Assembly (NCBI RefSeq): GCF_900149685.1
Contig: NZ_LT702999.1
Location: forward strand, 2,542,001-2,606,000
DNA: 64,000 bases
Direction of reading: 5' to 3'
From: Erythrobacter sp. Alg231-14
GTDB taxonomy: Bacteria > Pseudomonadota > Alphaproteobacteria > Sphingomonadales > Sphingomonadaceae
Of the stretch, positions 28,171 through 35,042 are shown piece after piece; the stretch's first letter is position 1; every line of letters begins with the position of its first letter. Both the position numbers and the translations under genes were made by a program. The notes below the pieces were generated by a model, which saw nothing but the letters and a program-made list of their open reading frames with translations, searched no databases and was not told where the DNA came from.

Positions 28171-28770
28171 TTACTCTTCTGGGTTGATGCTGAACATGCA
28201 AAGGCCGATCAGGACGCTTGCCAAGACCCCGGTTGCCCCTCCGACGGGAGACGGGATTGCGCCTTGGAAACCAAACATCATCACCAGTGCATTGGCGAGG
28301 ATCGCGAGAGCGCCAACGATAGTGGTCGCACGGCCAACAATGCTGCCTCCTGCGCGCGACTTAGCTGTGCCGAGAACCACCGCGGCAAGCCCCAAAAGGA
28401 TGTTGCCAGCATTGTAGCTGAAAAAGGACAGCGCCACGACCGAAGTCGCTACCTCTGCGAGGTCTGCGTTTGCTTCTCCAACTGCCGCAAACGGCCAGAA
28501 CTGAGTCAGCCCCAACCCCACGGCCAAAAGCTTGAGTAAAGCGGCGAGCGCGATTGCAGAGAAGCCCAGAGCAAACTGCTTGGCCGTGATTGCAGCCGAC
28601 ATGGAAAGCGCTGCTAACAGAACGAATATTACCGCTTCAAACCGCCACATGAACAGGCGGTCCACATCGGGCGCAACTAGGAACAAAGCGGTGTAGATCG
28701 GCTGCGAGACTGCGAGCGCAATAAGCATATAGGCGATGATCTTTACAGTTCGTCCCTGTGTGAGTTCCAT
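28171..28770 (-). CDS. Uncharacterised six-helix membrane protein
   Basis: A 199-residue protein I do not recognise. It is strongly hydrophobic, with six predicted membrane segments (about 10-33, 40-62, 66-90, 107-135, 146-166 and 174-194) and short loops rich in Ala and Gly. A single charged patch, GEANADLAEVATS, lies between helices three and four. AAGGAG stands upstream of the ATG at 28770. It sits between two GST genes on the same strand, 101 bases after the first and 36 bases before the second, so it may act on or export the same compound class, which is inference from position only. Confidence 0.7.
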   Translation of the reverse strand: MELTQGRTVKIIAYMLIALAVSQPIYTALFLVAPDVDRLFMWRFEAVIFVLLAALSMSAAITAKQFALGFSAIALAALLKLLAVGLGLTQFWPFAAVGEANADLAEVATSVVALSFFSYNAGNILLGLAAVVLGTAKSRAGGSIVGRATTIVGALAILANALVMMFGFQGAIPSPVGGATGVLASVLIGLCMFSINPEE

Positions 28771-28871
28771 TTTTCGCTCCTTCTTAAATGTGAAATCTGC
28801 CAGCCCCTTGCTGGTTCGAAACTTTGATCAGGCCGGCTGCTTGCTCGACCGTGCAGAGACAGGTGGCACAG

Positions 28872-29504
28872 TCAGGCAGTGGGGACCTGCATTCCTGCCT
28901 GCACCGCCGCACGCTCGGCCATGGAGGCATGCCAGCGCTCGACATTTTCAAACCTCTGGTCTGTTTGCTCGCTGACAGGGTCAATTGCTGGGAGCGACCA
29001 AGGGTAGATCGCCATATCCGCTATCGAATAGTCCGCGGCGACAAAGGGTTTGTCTTCCATCTGCTGATCCAGAACTCTGAACAGCCGCGCGGCCTCATCA
29101 AAGTAGCGACGCATCGCATATGGGACCTTTTCGTCGGCAATGTTCACGAAGTGGTTGAGCTGCCCCAGCATCGGACCAAGCCCACCCATCTGCCAGCTTA
29201 GCCATTCGAGCACTCTAGTCCGTTCACCCAATGAAGTGGGAAGAAACTGACCGGTCTTTTCTGCCAGATAAATCAGGATCGCCGCGCTCTCAAAAACGGA
29301 GGCGCCAGTGCTGGGATCATAGATGGCAGGGATCTTGTTGTTGGGGCTAATCTTTAGAAAACTATCGGCAAACTGCTCTTCATTGCGGATATCAACGCAA
29401 TGGACCGAATAGGGCAGGCCCATCTCTTCCAACGCTATCGAGATTTTGCGGCCATTCGGGGTCGCCCACGTATAAAGGTCGATCAAATCCTGCGTCCCTT
29501 TCAC
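28872..29504 (-). CDS. Glutathione S-transferase, YfcG/Nu-like
   Basis: A 210-residue GST. The N terminus IDLYTWATPNGRKISIALEE is that of the YfcG/YghU (Nu-class) group, in which a Thr/Asn in ATPNG contacts glutathione and disulfide-bond reductase activity is known. Further features are SPNNKIPAIYD (cis-Pro), VFESAAILIYLAE (gamma-Glu-binding Glu-Ser), and FVAADYSIADMAIYPW in the helical domain. The start is a GTG at 29504; a TTG six codons later is also possible. It is divergent from the LysR gene, with a GCACC-N5-GGTGC dyad in the shared spacer, and is probably the first gene of the unit regulated by it. Confidence 0.87.
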   Translation of the reverse strand: MKGTQDLIDLYTWATPNGRKISIALEEMGLPYSVHCVDIRNEEQFADSFLKISPNNKIPAIYDPSTGASVFESAAILIYLAEKTGQFLPTSLGERTRVLEWLSWQMGGLGPMLGQLNHFVNIADEKVPYAMRRYFDEAARLFRVLDQQMEDKPFVAADYSIADMAIYPWSLPAIDPVSEQTDQRFENVERWHASMAERAAVQAGMQVPTA

Positions 29505-29556
29505 CGGTGACAGATCGAGATAACGTGCTATTTATAGAACGTCATTCAGATATCAT

Positions 29557-29571
29557 GCACCATTCTGGTGC
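29557..29571. promoter_or_regulatory. Candidate LysR operator, site 1 (GCACC-N5-GGTGC)
   Basis: A perfect 5-base dyad, extended to six (GCACCA-TTC-TGGTGC), in the 100-base divergent spacer between the GST (start 29504) and the LysR gene (ATG 29605). A 15-base dyad is the size expected of a LysR box. The identical half-sites with the same spacing recur at 30540-30554. Confidence 0.55.
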
Positions 29572-29604
29572 GTGAGTTAGCCACCTGAAGGAGTGCATTG
29601 GGAT

Positions 29605-30516
29605 ATGCTGGGCGCGAAAGATTTGGATTGGGAGGAGCTCAAGAGCTTCGCGGTGGTCGCAGATGCGGGGTCGATCCGACGCGCGGCGCGTGAGTTGGGC
29701 GTGCATCACTCCACGATTAGCCGCCGGATAGACAACCTCGAATACGCGATTGGCGCTAAACTCTTCCTGCGCCAGCCAGAGGGCTATGTTCTTAGCGCCG
29801 CGGGCGAAGATTTGGTGACAGTCGTGCGCGAATGCGGTGTTCGGTTAAATGTCGCAGAGCGGCTGATAACCGGCCAAGATCGTGACTTGAGCGGGACGGT
29901 GACCGCGACCATGGCGGGCCCTGTTGCTGAGCTGATTATTGCCCCGCGATTGGCCGAGTTTGCAGAGATGCATCCCGGTATCGAAGTGCGCATCGCGGCG
30001 ACAACGCAAATCCTCGACATCTCTCGGCATGAGGCGGATGTGGCGGTGCGGGTCGACAATAATCCGCCGCAATCGCTCGTCGGAAAGCGGCTGTTCCCCT
30101 ATTACGAGGCCGCCTACGCTTCACAAGCCTATCTCGACGCGCATGATTTTGAAGCCGAGCCAGAGGCTGCGCGATGGATCTCTTGGAAGGAAACGCAGGA
30201 CAAGTTCATCGACCGTACAAAAGAGGCAGGCTTTGGGAAGGTTCCGCTGTGGGGCTATTTCCCCGATCCAGCCGTCCAACGCGCGGCTGCGCGTGCGGGC
30301 CTTGGCCTTGCTTTGCTGCCCTGTTTTATCGGAGATGCTGATCCAGAGCTTGTGCGGGCATCGGAGCGAAGGCCGCTCAAGGCGCGCCATATTTGGCTCC
30401 TCACCCACAGCGACCTTCGCCGGACGGCGCGTATTCGCGCCTTTATGGATTTTGCAGAGAAAGTGCTGCGCGAGGCGGAGCCGGCCTTTCAGGGCATCCG
30501 CCAGCAAAACCTCTAG
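29605..30516 (+). CDS. LysR-family transcriptional regulator
   Basis: A 303-residue LysR-type regulator. The N-terminal winged HTH is WEELKSFAVVADAGSIRRAA followed by RELGVHHSTISRRIDNLEYAIG (about 8-50). The effector-binding domain follows from about residue 90, with the usual GxVTVTM and RLAEFAEMHPGIEV blocks. The ATG at 29605 has AAGGAG 11 bases upstream; a GTG at 29593 overlaps that Shine-Dalgarno sequence and is less likely. Divergent orientation to the GST gene is the classic arrangement for a LysR controlling its neighbour. Effector unknown; an electrophile or glutathione conjugate would fit the context. Confidence 0.9.
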   Translation: MLGAKDLDWEELKSFAVVADAGSIRRAARELGVHHSTISRRIDNLEYAIGAKLFLRQPEGYVLSAAGEDLVTVVRECGVRLNVAERLITGQDRDLSGTVTATMAGPVAELIIAPRLAEFAEMHPGIEVRIAATTQILDISRHEADVAVRVDNNPPQSLVGKRLFPYYEAAYASQAYLDAHDFEAEPEAARWISWKETQDKFIDRTKEAGFGKVPLWGYFPDPAVQRAAARAGLGLALLPCFIGDADPELVRASERRPLKARHIWLLTHSDLRRTARIRAFMDFAEKVLREAEPAFQGIRQQNL

Positions 30517-30539
30517 CTGCGCATCTGTGGCGCACTGAC

Positions 30540-30554
30540 GCACCACGTAGGTGC
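30540..30554. promoter_or_regulatory. Candidate LysR operator, site 2 (GCACC-N5-GGTGC)
   Basis: Same half-sites and spacing as site 1, here extended to CGCACC-ACGTA-GGTGCG. It lies 24 bases after the LysR stop codon and about 93 bases upstream of the MAPEG start, suggesting that the MAPEG gene has its own regulated promoter. Confidence 0.5.
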
Positions 30555-30646
30555 GCATTGTCCTCGTGACAGCGCATAAACGCGCCTCCATGGATGCCCG
30601 CAAGTTTGGGTCGAACCAAGCCGCACAAGCAACCAAGAGAGGCTCC

Positions 30647-31078
30647 ATGGCATATCCCTACACAGCAGCGCTGGTTGGCGCGTTCCTCTACATATTGCAG
30701 CAGGGCCTGATGATGAACACCGGCAGCTATCGCGGCAAAGCTGGCATAGGCGTCGGCTTTGGCGATGATCGCGATCTTGAGCGCAAAATCCGGCGCCACG
30801 GCAATCTCGCGGAGAATGCAGCGATCTTCATCGCGGTGCTGGCATTGACGGAGATGCTGGTTGGCACGGGCCCTACCGTGGTGGCATTCGGCGTCGTTTT
30901 TGCGCTAGCGCGCGTGTCTCACGCCTTTGCATTCAACTCGCTCGGTGGCTCGCACGAAAAGATTGAAGGGACGCGTAAATATCTAATCGCCCGAATGCTT
31001 GGAGCGGTCCTTAGCGGGCTAACTGGCATCACGCTCAGCCTCTTCCTTATCTACTCGGTCGTTACCCGGATCGCTTGA
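30647..31078 (+). CDS. MAPEG family membrane protein
   Basis: Predicted four-helix MAPEG (membrane-associated proteins in eicosanoid and glutathione metabolism) protein of 143 residues. The pattern is typical: first helix YTAALVGAFLYILQQGLMMN, a basic loop, then ERKIRRHGNLAENAAIFIAVL with the conserved RxHxNxxE block, and ARVSHAFAFNS. Members conjugate glutathione or act as peroxidases in the inner membrane. The ATG at 30647 (MAYPYTAAL) is preferred; the frame is open 96 bases further upstream, across the candidate operator. It is followed 45 bases later by the DUF1330 gene. Confidence 0.87.
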   Translation: MAYPYTAALVGAFLYILQQGLMMNTGSYRGKAGIGVGFGDDRDLERKIRRHGNLAENAAIFIAVLALTEMLVGTGPTVVAFGVVFALARVSHAFAFNSLGGSHEKIEGTRKYLIARMLGAVLSGLTGITLSLFLIYSVVTRIA

Positions 31079-31123
31079 GCGGCGTTCTGATCCTCATTCT
31101 AATCCCTTAAGTGGAGAATTCCG

Positions 31124-31654
31124 ATGCAACATATTCGAAATGCCCTGATCGGTTTGATCGCCCTAGCCATGACCTCGCTCGCCGCTTCGCCCGCATTGGC
31201 GCAGGAAGAGGAGATGGGAGAGGGGGGAACACCTCAAGTCTATGTCAACTCAACGCCCGAGGCTTACGCAAAGATGCATCAGCTTCCCACCGATGAGCCG
31301 ATCTATATGCTCAACCTTCTGCGCTTCAATGACGAGGCGAAGTATGAAGAGGGAAGCGAGTTCGCGGCAAATGGTTGGACTGGTGAACAGGCCTATGCCG
31401 AATATTCGCGTCATTCCGGCCCGATTGCCCAGCGCTTTGGCGGATCGGTTGCATTCGCGGGATTGCCGCAACTGATGCTGATCGGACCGAATGATGAAGA
31501 GTGGGATGTTGCTTTCATCGTCGCCTATCCTGACCTTGCCAGCTTTCTCTCTTTCGTGAGCGATCCAGCTTACCGAGAACACGCCTTCCACCGCAGCGCA
31601 GCGATTGCTGATTCGCGTTTGGTGCGCATGGCGGCGATGCCAGCTCCACAATAA
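31124..31654 (+). CDS. Exported DUF1330-domain protein
   Basis: A 176-residue protein with a Sec signal peptide (MQHIRNALIGLIALAMTSLA ... SPALAQ, cleavage near residue 26), then a DUF1330-like ferredoxin-fold dimeric domain: EPIYMLNLLRFNDEAKY, AYAEYSRHSGPIAQRFGGSV, WDVAFIVAYPDLASFLSFV and SDPAYREHAFHRSAAI. DUF1330 proteins are usually cytosolic, so the signal peptide is a mild oddity. Function unknown. TGGAG lies upstream of the ATG. It is probably co-transcribed with the MAPEG gene. Its 3' end abuts a truncated iminopeptidase on the other strand. Confidence 0.8.
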   Translation: MQHIRNALIGLIALAMTSLAASPALAQEEEMGEGGTPQVYVNSTPEAYAKMHQLPTDEPIYMLNLLRFNDEAKYEEGSEFAANGWTGEQAYAEYSRHSGPIAQRFGGSVAFAGLPQLMLIGPNDEEWDVAFIVAYPDLASFLSFVSDPAYREHAFHRSAAIADSRLVRMAAMPAPQ

Positions 31655-31697
31655 CGGGCTCAAAGCCAATCGCGTTGGCAGTCAAAGCGGCTGAATT

Positions 31698-31838
31698 GCC
31701 TGCCCCAGGCCCGCCATGCAGGTAGACGACGGGCTTGCCGTCTGGATTGCCGGCCTGTTCAACAAACACCCTATGGCCGTCACCAACATCCAGAAACGTC
31801 GTTTCATACGGTTCGATCGCTGGAAATAGCTCGGTCAT
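31698..31838 (-). pseudogene. Truncated proline iminopeptidase (5' remnant)
   Basis: The first 47 codons read MTELFPAIEPYETTFLDVGD followed by GHRVFVEQAGNPDGKPVVYL and HGGPGAG. This is the N terminus of alpha/beta-hydrolase prolyl iminopeptidases up to the HGGPG oxyanion-hole motif. Similarity then stops abruptly: the frame runs on to 31515 with unrelated, Arg-rich sequence over the DUF1330 gene, and no GQSWG nucleophile region follows. The remaining 260 or so residues of the family are absent from the window. It is a non-functional remnant cut by a rearrangement. Confidence 0.8.
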
Positions 31839-31883
31839 GTCAGATCCTTCTGTCCGCGTTCCTAAGTGAGCTCAGATGCCTGC

Positions 31884-32495
31884 TCAAACGGTCGCCATCC
31901 GGGCACCCGCCAACAACAGAGCACCGCCAGCTACGCGGTTGATCAGCCGGACAATCCATTCTTTGACGCGCCCACTGGTCAGCCGGTCCCCGGCATAGGC
32001 GTATAGACTGTATGCGATCAGATCGAGCACGACTGTGGTCCCGCCCATGAGGAGCATTTGGAGAGCGATGGGCCTTGAGGCATCGAGAAACTGAGGGAGT
32101 ATCGCTGCAAAATATAGCAGCGCCTTTGGGTTCGCAAACTCCACCAGAAATCCTTTGCCAAATAGCGAGGAGGCGGATTGCAACTTGCCTGTCGGGAATC
32201 GAATGCCGCCAGTTTTGCTGAAAATGGCCGACAGTCCAAGATAGACCAGATAGGCGACGCCCACCCATTTTATGACATTAAAAATGAACGTCGAGGCGAT
32301 CAGCAATGATGCAATGCCCAACGCGGAGAGAATGAAATAGACCGCATTGGCAGACGCTACGCCCAAAGTTCCGTAGGCCGCGCGCTTGTGGCCATTACCC
32401 GCTCCTTGCGCCGCTATCGCGATTGCAGCAGGCCCCGGAACAAAGATCACCACGGCGGTGGTGAAAAAGAATATGAGATAGATTCCGAGTTCCAT
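31884..32495 (-). CDS. LysE/RhtB family amino-acid exporter
   Basis: Inner-membrane exporter of about 203 residues. It has the family N terminus YLIFFFTTAVVIFVPGPAAI (conserved PGPA), the helix VIKWVGVAYLVYLGLSAIF, the GFLVEFANPKALLYFAAILP block (conserved NPKA), and a C-terminal helix ending the protein. Around six membrane segments are visible. The ATG at 32495 has CAGGAGAG upstream, supporting it over an ATG 66 bases earlier. It is divergent from an Lrp/AsnC regulator, the usual pairing for amino-acid-responsive export. The substrate amino acid cannot be told. Confidence 0.88.
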   Translation of the reverse strand: MELGIYLIFFFTTAVVIFVPGPAAIAIAAQGAGNGHKRAAYGTLGVASANAVYFILSALGIASLLIASTFIFNVIKWVGVAYLVYLGLSAIFSKTGGIRFPTGKLQSASSLFGKGFLVEFANPKALLYFAAILPQFLDASRPIALQMLLMGGTTVVLDLIAYSLYAYAGDRLTSGRVKEWIVRLINRVAGGALLLAGARMATV

Positions 32496-32577
32496 CGAAA
32501 CTCTCCTGTTGCTGAATATCGTATTGCTATATATAGATATGGCCGAATAATGTTCCGCCACAAGGGAATTTCGGCAT

Positions 32578-33075
32578 ATGGATAAAGATACGAATATCGT
32601 TCAGCAGAAACGGGTGCCGGACCTAATTATCGATGGTACTGACCGAAAATTGTTAAGCGCGCTGGGTGAGGACTCGTCGCAATCGTATTCTGATCTCGGG
32701 GCAATAGTGCACCTTTCAGCGCCGGCAGTTCACGAACGAGTGAAGAAAATGAAAGCCGCAGGTGTAATTACGAAAACCACCATCGATCTGGATGGCGCTA
32801 AGATTGGCCGTCCGTTTTTGGCTTTTATCCATGTAAACTACACGGGCGCGGCAGCCCGAGAGAATTTTGCCAAGCTGCATGAAGATGCTGATGTTGAGGA
32901 AATTCACAGCGTCGCTGGAGACTCATGCCTCTTGATCAAGGCCCGATGCACAGATGCACCTGCTCTTGATAGGCTCTTGGTGCGAATGCGCGAATTTGGT
33001 GAAGTCACGAATACTCGAAGCCACATTGTATTGACGACATTGCTCGAACGCGGGCCGCAGGCTGAATTGGATTAG
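32578..33075 (+). CDS. Lrp/AsnC family transcriptional regulator
   Basis: A 165-residue feast/famine regulator. The HTH begins IDGTDRKLLSALGEDSSQSY and continues to SAPAVHERVKKMKAAGVI (about 18-65). The RAM/AsnC effector domain follows, with HSVAGDSCLLIKARC (about 112-126), the ligand and oligomer interface. It is divergent from the LysE exporter by 82 bases; the spacer is AT-rich, with an ATATC-N15-GATAT dyad (32516-32540), compatible with an Lrp-type site. It likely controls the exporter. ogt begins 13 bases downstream and may be co-transcribed. Confidence 0.9.
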   Translation: MDKDTNIVQQKRVPDLIIDGTDRKLLSALGEDSSQSYSDLGAIVHLSAPAVHERVKKMKAAGVITKTTIDLDGAKIGRPFLAFIHVNYTGAAARENFAKLHEDADVEEIHSVAGDSCLLIKARCTDAPALDRLLVRMREFGEVTNTRSHIVLTTLLERGPQAELD

Positions 33076-33088
33076 GGCTTTTTGAGAT

Positions 33089-33652
33089 ATGGTGAAACTT
33101 GCTCTTTTCCCGACGGCGATCGGTGATTGTTGCATTGCATGGCGCGGCGATAAAGTCGTCGCAGCCTCTTTGCCTGAAGAGACACCTGCCGCGACGACCG
33201 CCCGCATTGTCAAACGAACCGGAGCAGAAAGAGCCAAGCCGCCACCGGCCATTGACCGCGCTATTCAATCAATCGCGGCGCTGTTTGACGGTGAAAAAGT
33301 AGATTTGTCATTTGTCGCCTGCGACCTTGGTGAAGTCGATGCGTTCACAGCGAAGGTCTACGCTATCACGCGCGCGATCCCAGTTGGCGAGACGCTCACT
33401 TACGGAGATGTTGCCCTGCAAATCGGGAACAAGCTCTTTGCTCAAAGGGTGGGACAGGTTCTCGGGCGCAACCCTATCCCCATCATCGTTCCTTGCCACC
33501 GTGTTGTTGGTGCGAATGGCAAACTTACCGGCTTTTCAGCGCCAGGCGGCGTAGAAACCAAATTCAAGATGCTCGAAATTGAAGGGGCTCAATTTGGTGG
33601 GGCTGCAACCTTGTTTGGTGATCTTCCACTAGCGGTTAAACCACAGAAGTGA
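33089..33652 (+). CDS. ogt: Methylated-DNA--protein-cysteine methyltransferase
   Basis: Suicide DNA-repair enzyme removing methyl groups from O6-methylguanine. The C-terminal domain has the helix-turn-helix and Arg finger region (AQRVGQVLGRNPIPIIVPCH), with the active-site Cys in PCHRVVGANGKLTGFSAPGG and a methionine/leucine tail. The N-terminal domain is short and lacks the Ada metal-binding cysteines, so it is the Ogt type. Start ATG at 33089. It directly follows the Lrp regulator and ends near repeat copies that mark the right edge of the accessory block. Confidence 0.9.
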   Translation: MVKLALFPTAIGDCCIAWRGDKVVAASLPEETPAATTARIVKRTGAERAKPPPAIDRAIQSIAALFDGEKVDLSFVACDLGEVDAFTAKVYAITRAIPVGETLTYGDVALQIGNKLFAQRVGQVLGRNPIPIIVPCHRVVGANGKLTGFSAPGGVETKFKMLEIEGAQFGGAATLFGDLPLAVKPQK

Positions 33653-33654
33653 CC

Positions 33655-33678
33655 GCTTTCACCCCCAGAATACGACAG
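33655..33678 (+). repeat. Degenerate intergenic repeat, copy C1
   Basis: GCTTTCACCCCCAGAATACG followed by ACAG, matching the copy at 27188-27210 over its first 14 or so bases. It lies three bases after the ogt stop codon. Confidence 0.5.
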
Positions 33679-33690
33679 AACAAACTTTAC

Positions 33691-33712
33691 AGCTACCCCC
33701 AATATCGGACTT
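33691..33712 (+). repeat. Degenerate intergenic repeat, copy C2 (right edge of accessory block)
   Basis: AGCTACCCCCAATATCGGAC followed by TT, matching the 27188-27210 copy (AGCTTTCACCCCCAATATC) and ending in GGACTT like copy A. It touches the last codon of gshB. Confidence 0.5.
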
Positions 33713-34676
33713 AAATCTTCAATCGCCCCTCAATAGCGTCCCAAATCATCCCGGCCGTGTCCGTCCCGTTGAATTCATCGATCGCGACAATTCCCGTCGG
33801 CGAAGTCACGTTGATCTCGGTCAGCCATTTGCCGCCGATCACATCGATACCCACAAATGTCAGGCCAAGCTGCTTCAGTTCGGGCCCCATAGCATCGCAG
33901 ATTTCTTGCTCGCGCTGCGTCAGGCCGGTCGGTTCTGCGCTACCGCCCATCGCTAGGTTGCTGCGGAACTCGCCCTCGCCCGGAATGCGGTTGATCGCGC
34001 CCGCCACTTCGCCGTCGATCAGGACGATGCGTTTGTCCCCCTCTGCCACTTCGGGCAAGAAGGGTTGGACCATATGCGGTTCGGGCCATGTCTGATTGAA
34101 GACTTCGAACAAAGCGGTCAGATTGTCGCCGTCTGCGGGCACGCGAAAGATCGCTTTACCGCCATTGCCATGGATCGGTTTGACCACGATCGCGCCATGC
34201 GTCGCCATAAATCGTCGCACTTCATCGACGCTGCGTGTGACCAATGTGGGCGGCATATATTGGCGGTAATCCAACACCATCACTTTCTCAGGGGCGTTGC
34301 GAACATTGGCCGGGTCGTTGACGACCAATGTCTCATCCTTAATCCGCTCAAGCATGTGGGTTGCGGTGATGTAACCCATGTGAAACGGGGGATCCTGACG
34401 CATCAAAATAACATCGATGTCTTTGCCTAGATCAAGACGAACAGCGTCCTCTTTTTCAAAGTGATCGCCTTTGACCCGTTGGAGTTTGACTGGATACCCT
34501 TGCGCGAACAACCGATCATCCGCGTCCAGCGTCAGGCTTTCGACATGATATTCAAACACCTCATATCCGCGTTCTTGCGCAGACAACATCAAGGCAAATG
34601 AGCTGTCGCCTTTGATGTTGATGTCTTCGATCGGATCCATTTGGACGGCGATGCGCAGGGGGTTTTGACGGGTCAT
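33711..34676 (-). CDS. gshB: Glutathione synthetase
   Basis: ATP-grasp ligase joining gamma-glutamylcysteine and glycine. Family blocks are the N-terminal LRIAVQMDPIEDINIKGDSS, ILMRQDPPFHMGYITATHML, NVRNAPEKVMVLDYRQYMPP, VVKPIHGNGGKAIFRV (ATP-grasp), IVLIDGEVAGAINRIPGEGE with FRSNLAMGG, and LTEINVTSPTGI near the C terminus. Length of 321 residues is normal. It starts 9 bases after yraN, with AGGAAG upstream, in an rsmI-yraN-gshB operon. It supplies glutathione for the GST and MAPEG genes in the neighbouring block. Confidence 0.97.
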   Translation of the reverse strand: MTRQNPLRIAVQMDPIEDINIKGDSSFALMLSAQERGYEVFEYHVESLTLDADDRLFAQGYPVKLQRVKGDHFEKEDAVRLDLGKDIDVILMRQDPPFHMGYITATHMLERIKDETLVVNDPANVRNAPEKVMVLDYRQYMPPTLVTRSVDEVRRFMATHGAIVVKPIHGNGGKAIFRVPADGDNLTALFEVFNQTWPEPHMVQPFLPEVAEGDKRIVLIDGEVAGAINRIPGEGEFRSNLAMGGSAEPTGLTQREQEICDAMGPELKQLGLTFVGIDVIGGKWLTEINVTSPTGIVAIDEFNGTDTAGMIWDAIEGRLKI

Positions 34677-34685
34677 TCGTTCTTC

Positions 34686-35042
34686 CTAAGGCTGCCAAGC
34701 ATTGGCGATGTGGCGTGGGTTAGTGCCCGGCGCAAGGAGGAGCACATCAATTCTTAGATCTTCGCCATCATTTGCATATTCGTGCGCGACCATTTCCACC
34801 GCCGCAGCAACCCGCGATAAACGGCGTTCATCAATCGCCGTGGCAAGGTCGGCGGCGCGTTTACGCCATTTCACTTCGATAAAGGCGACCATGCCGGCTT
34901 TGCGCATGATCAGATCAATCTCGCCCCCTTTGGTCTTCACCCGCTCTGCGACCAATTGCCAGCCTTGCTGCATCATCCATTGCGCGGCCTGAGCCTCGGC
35001 CTCTCGGCCTTTGCGCTCCGCGGTTGCGCGTTTTTCAGTCAC
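34686..35042 (-). CDS. yraN: UPF0102 (YraN) nuclease-fold protein
   Basis: A 118-residue member of UPF0102, a restriction-endonuclease-like fold of unknown role. The conserved GREAEAQAAQWM, GGEIDLIMRKAGMVAFIEVKWRKR (the D-ExK nuclease-like motif) and RIDVLLLAPG are visible. The start ATG overlaps the rsmI stop by four bases (ATGA), and gshB follows closely. Linkage of yraN and rsmI is widespread in bacteria. Confidence 0.93.
   Translation of the reverse strand: MTEKRATAERKGREAEAQAAQWMMQQGWQLVAERVKTKGGEIDLIMRKAGMVAFIEVKWRKRAADLATAIDERRLSRVAAAVEMVAHEYANDGEDLRIDVLLLAPGTNPRHIANAWQP

Noticed and set aside
27739..28539. Plus-strand frame of 265 codons across a GST and the six-helix protein
   Set aside because: It spans two supported minus-strand genes and has no recognisable domain.
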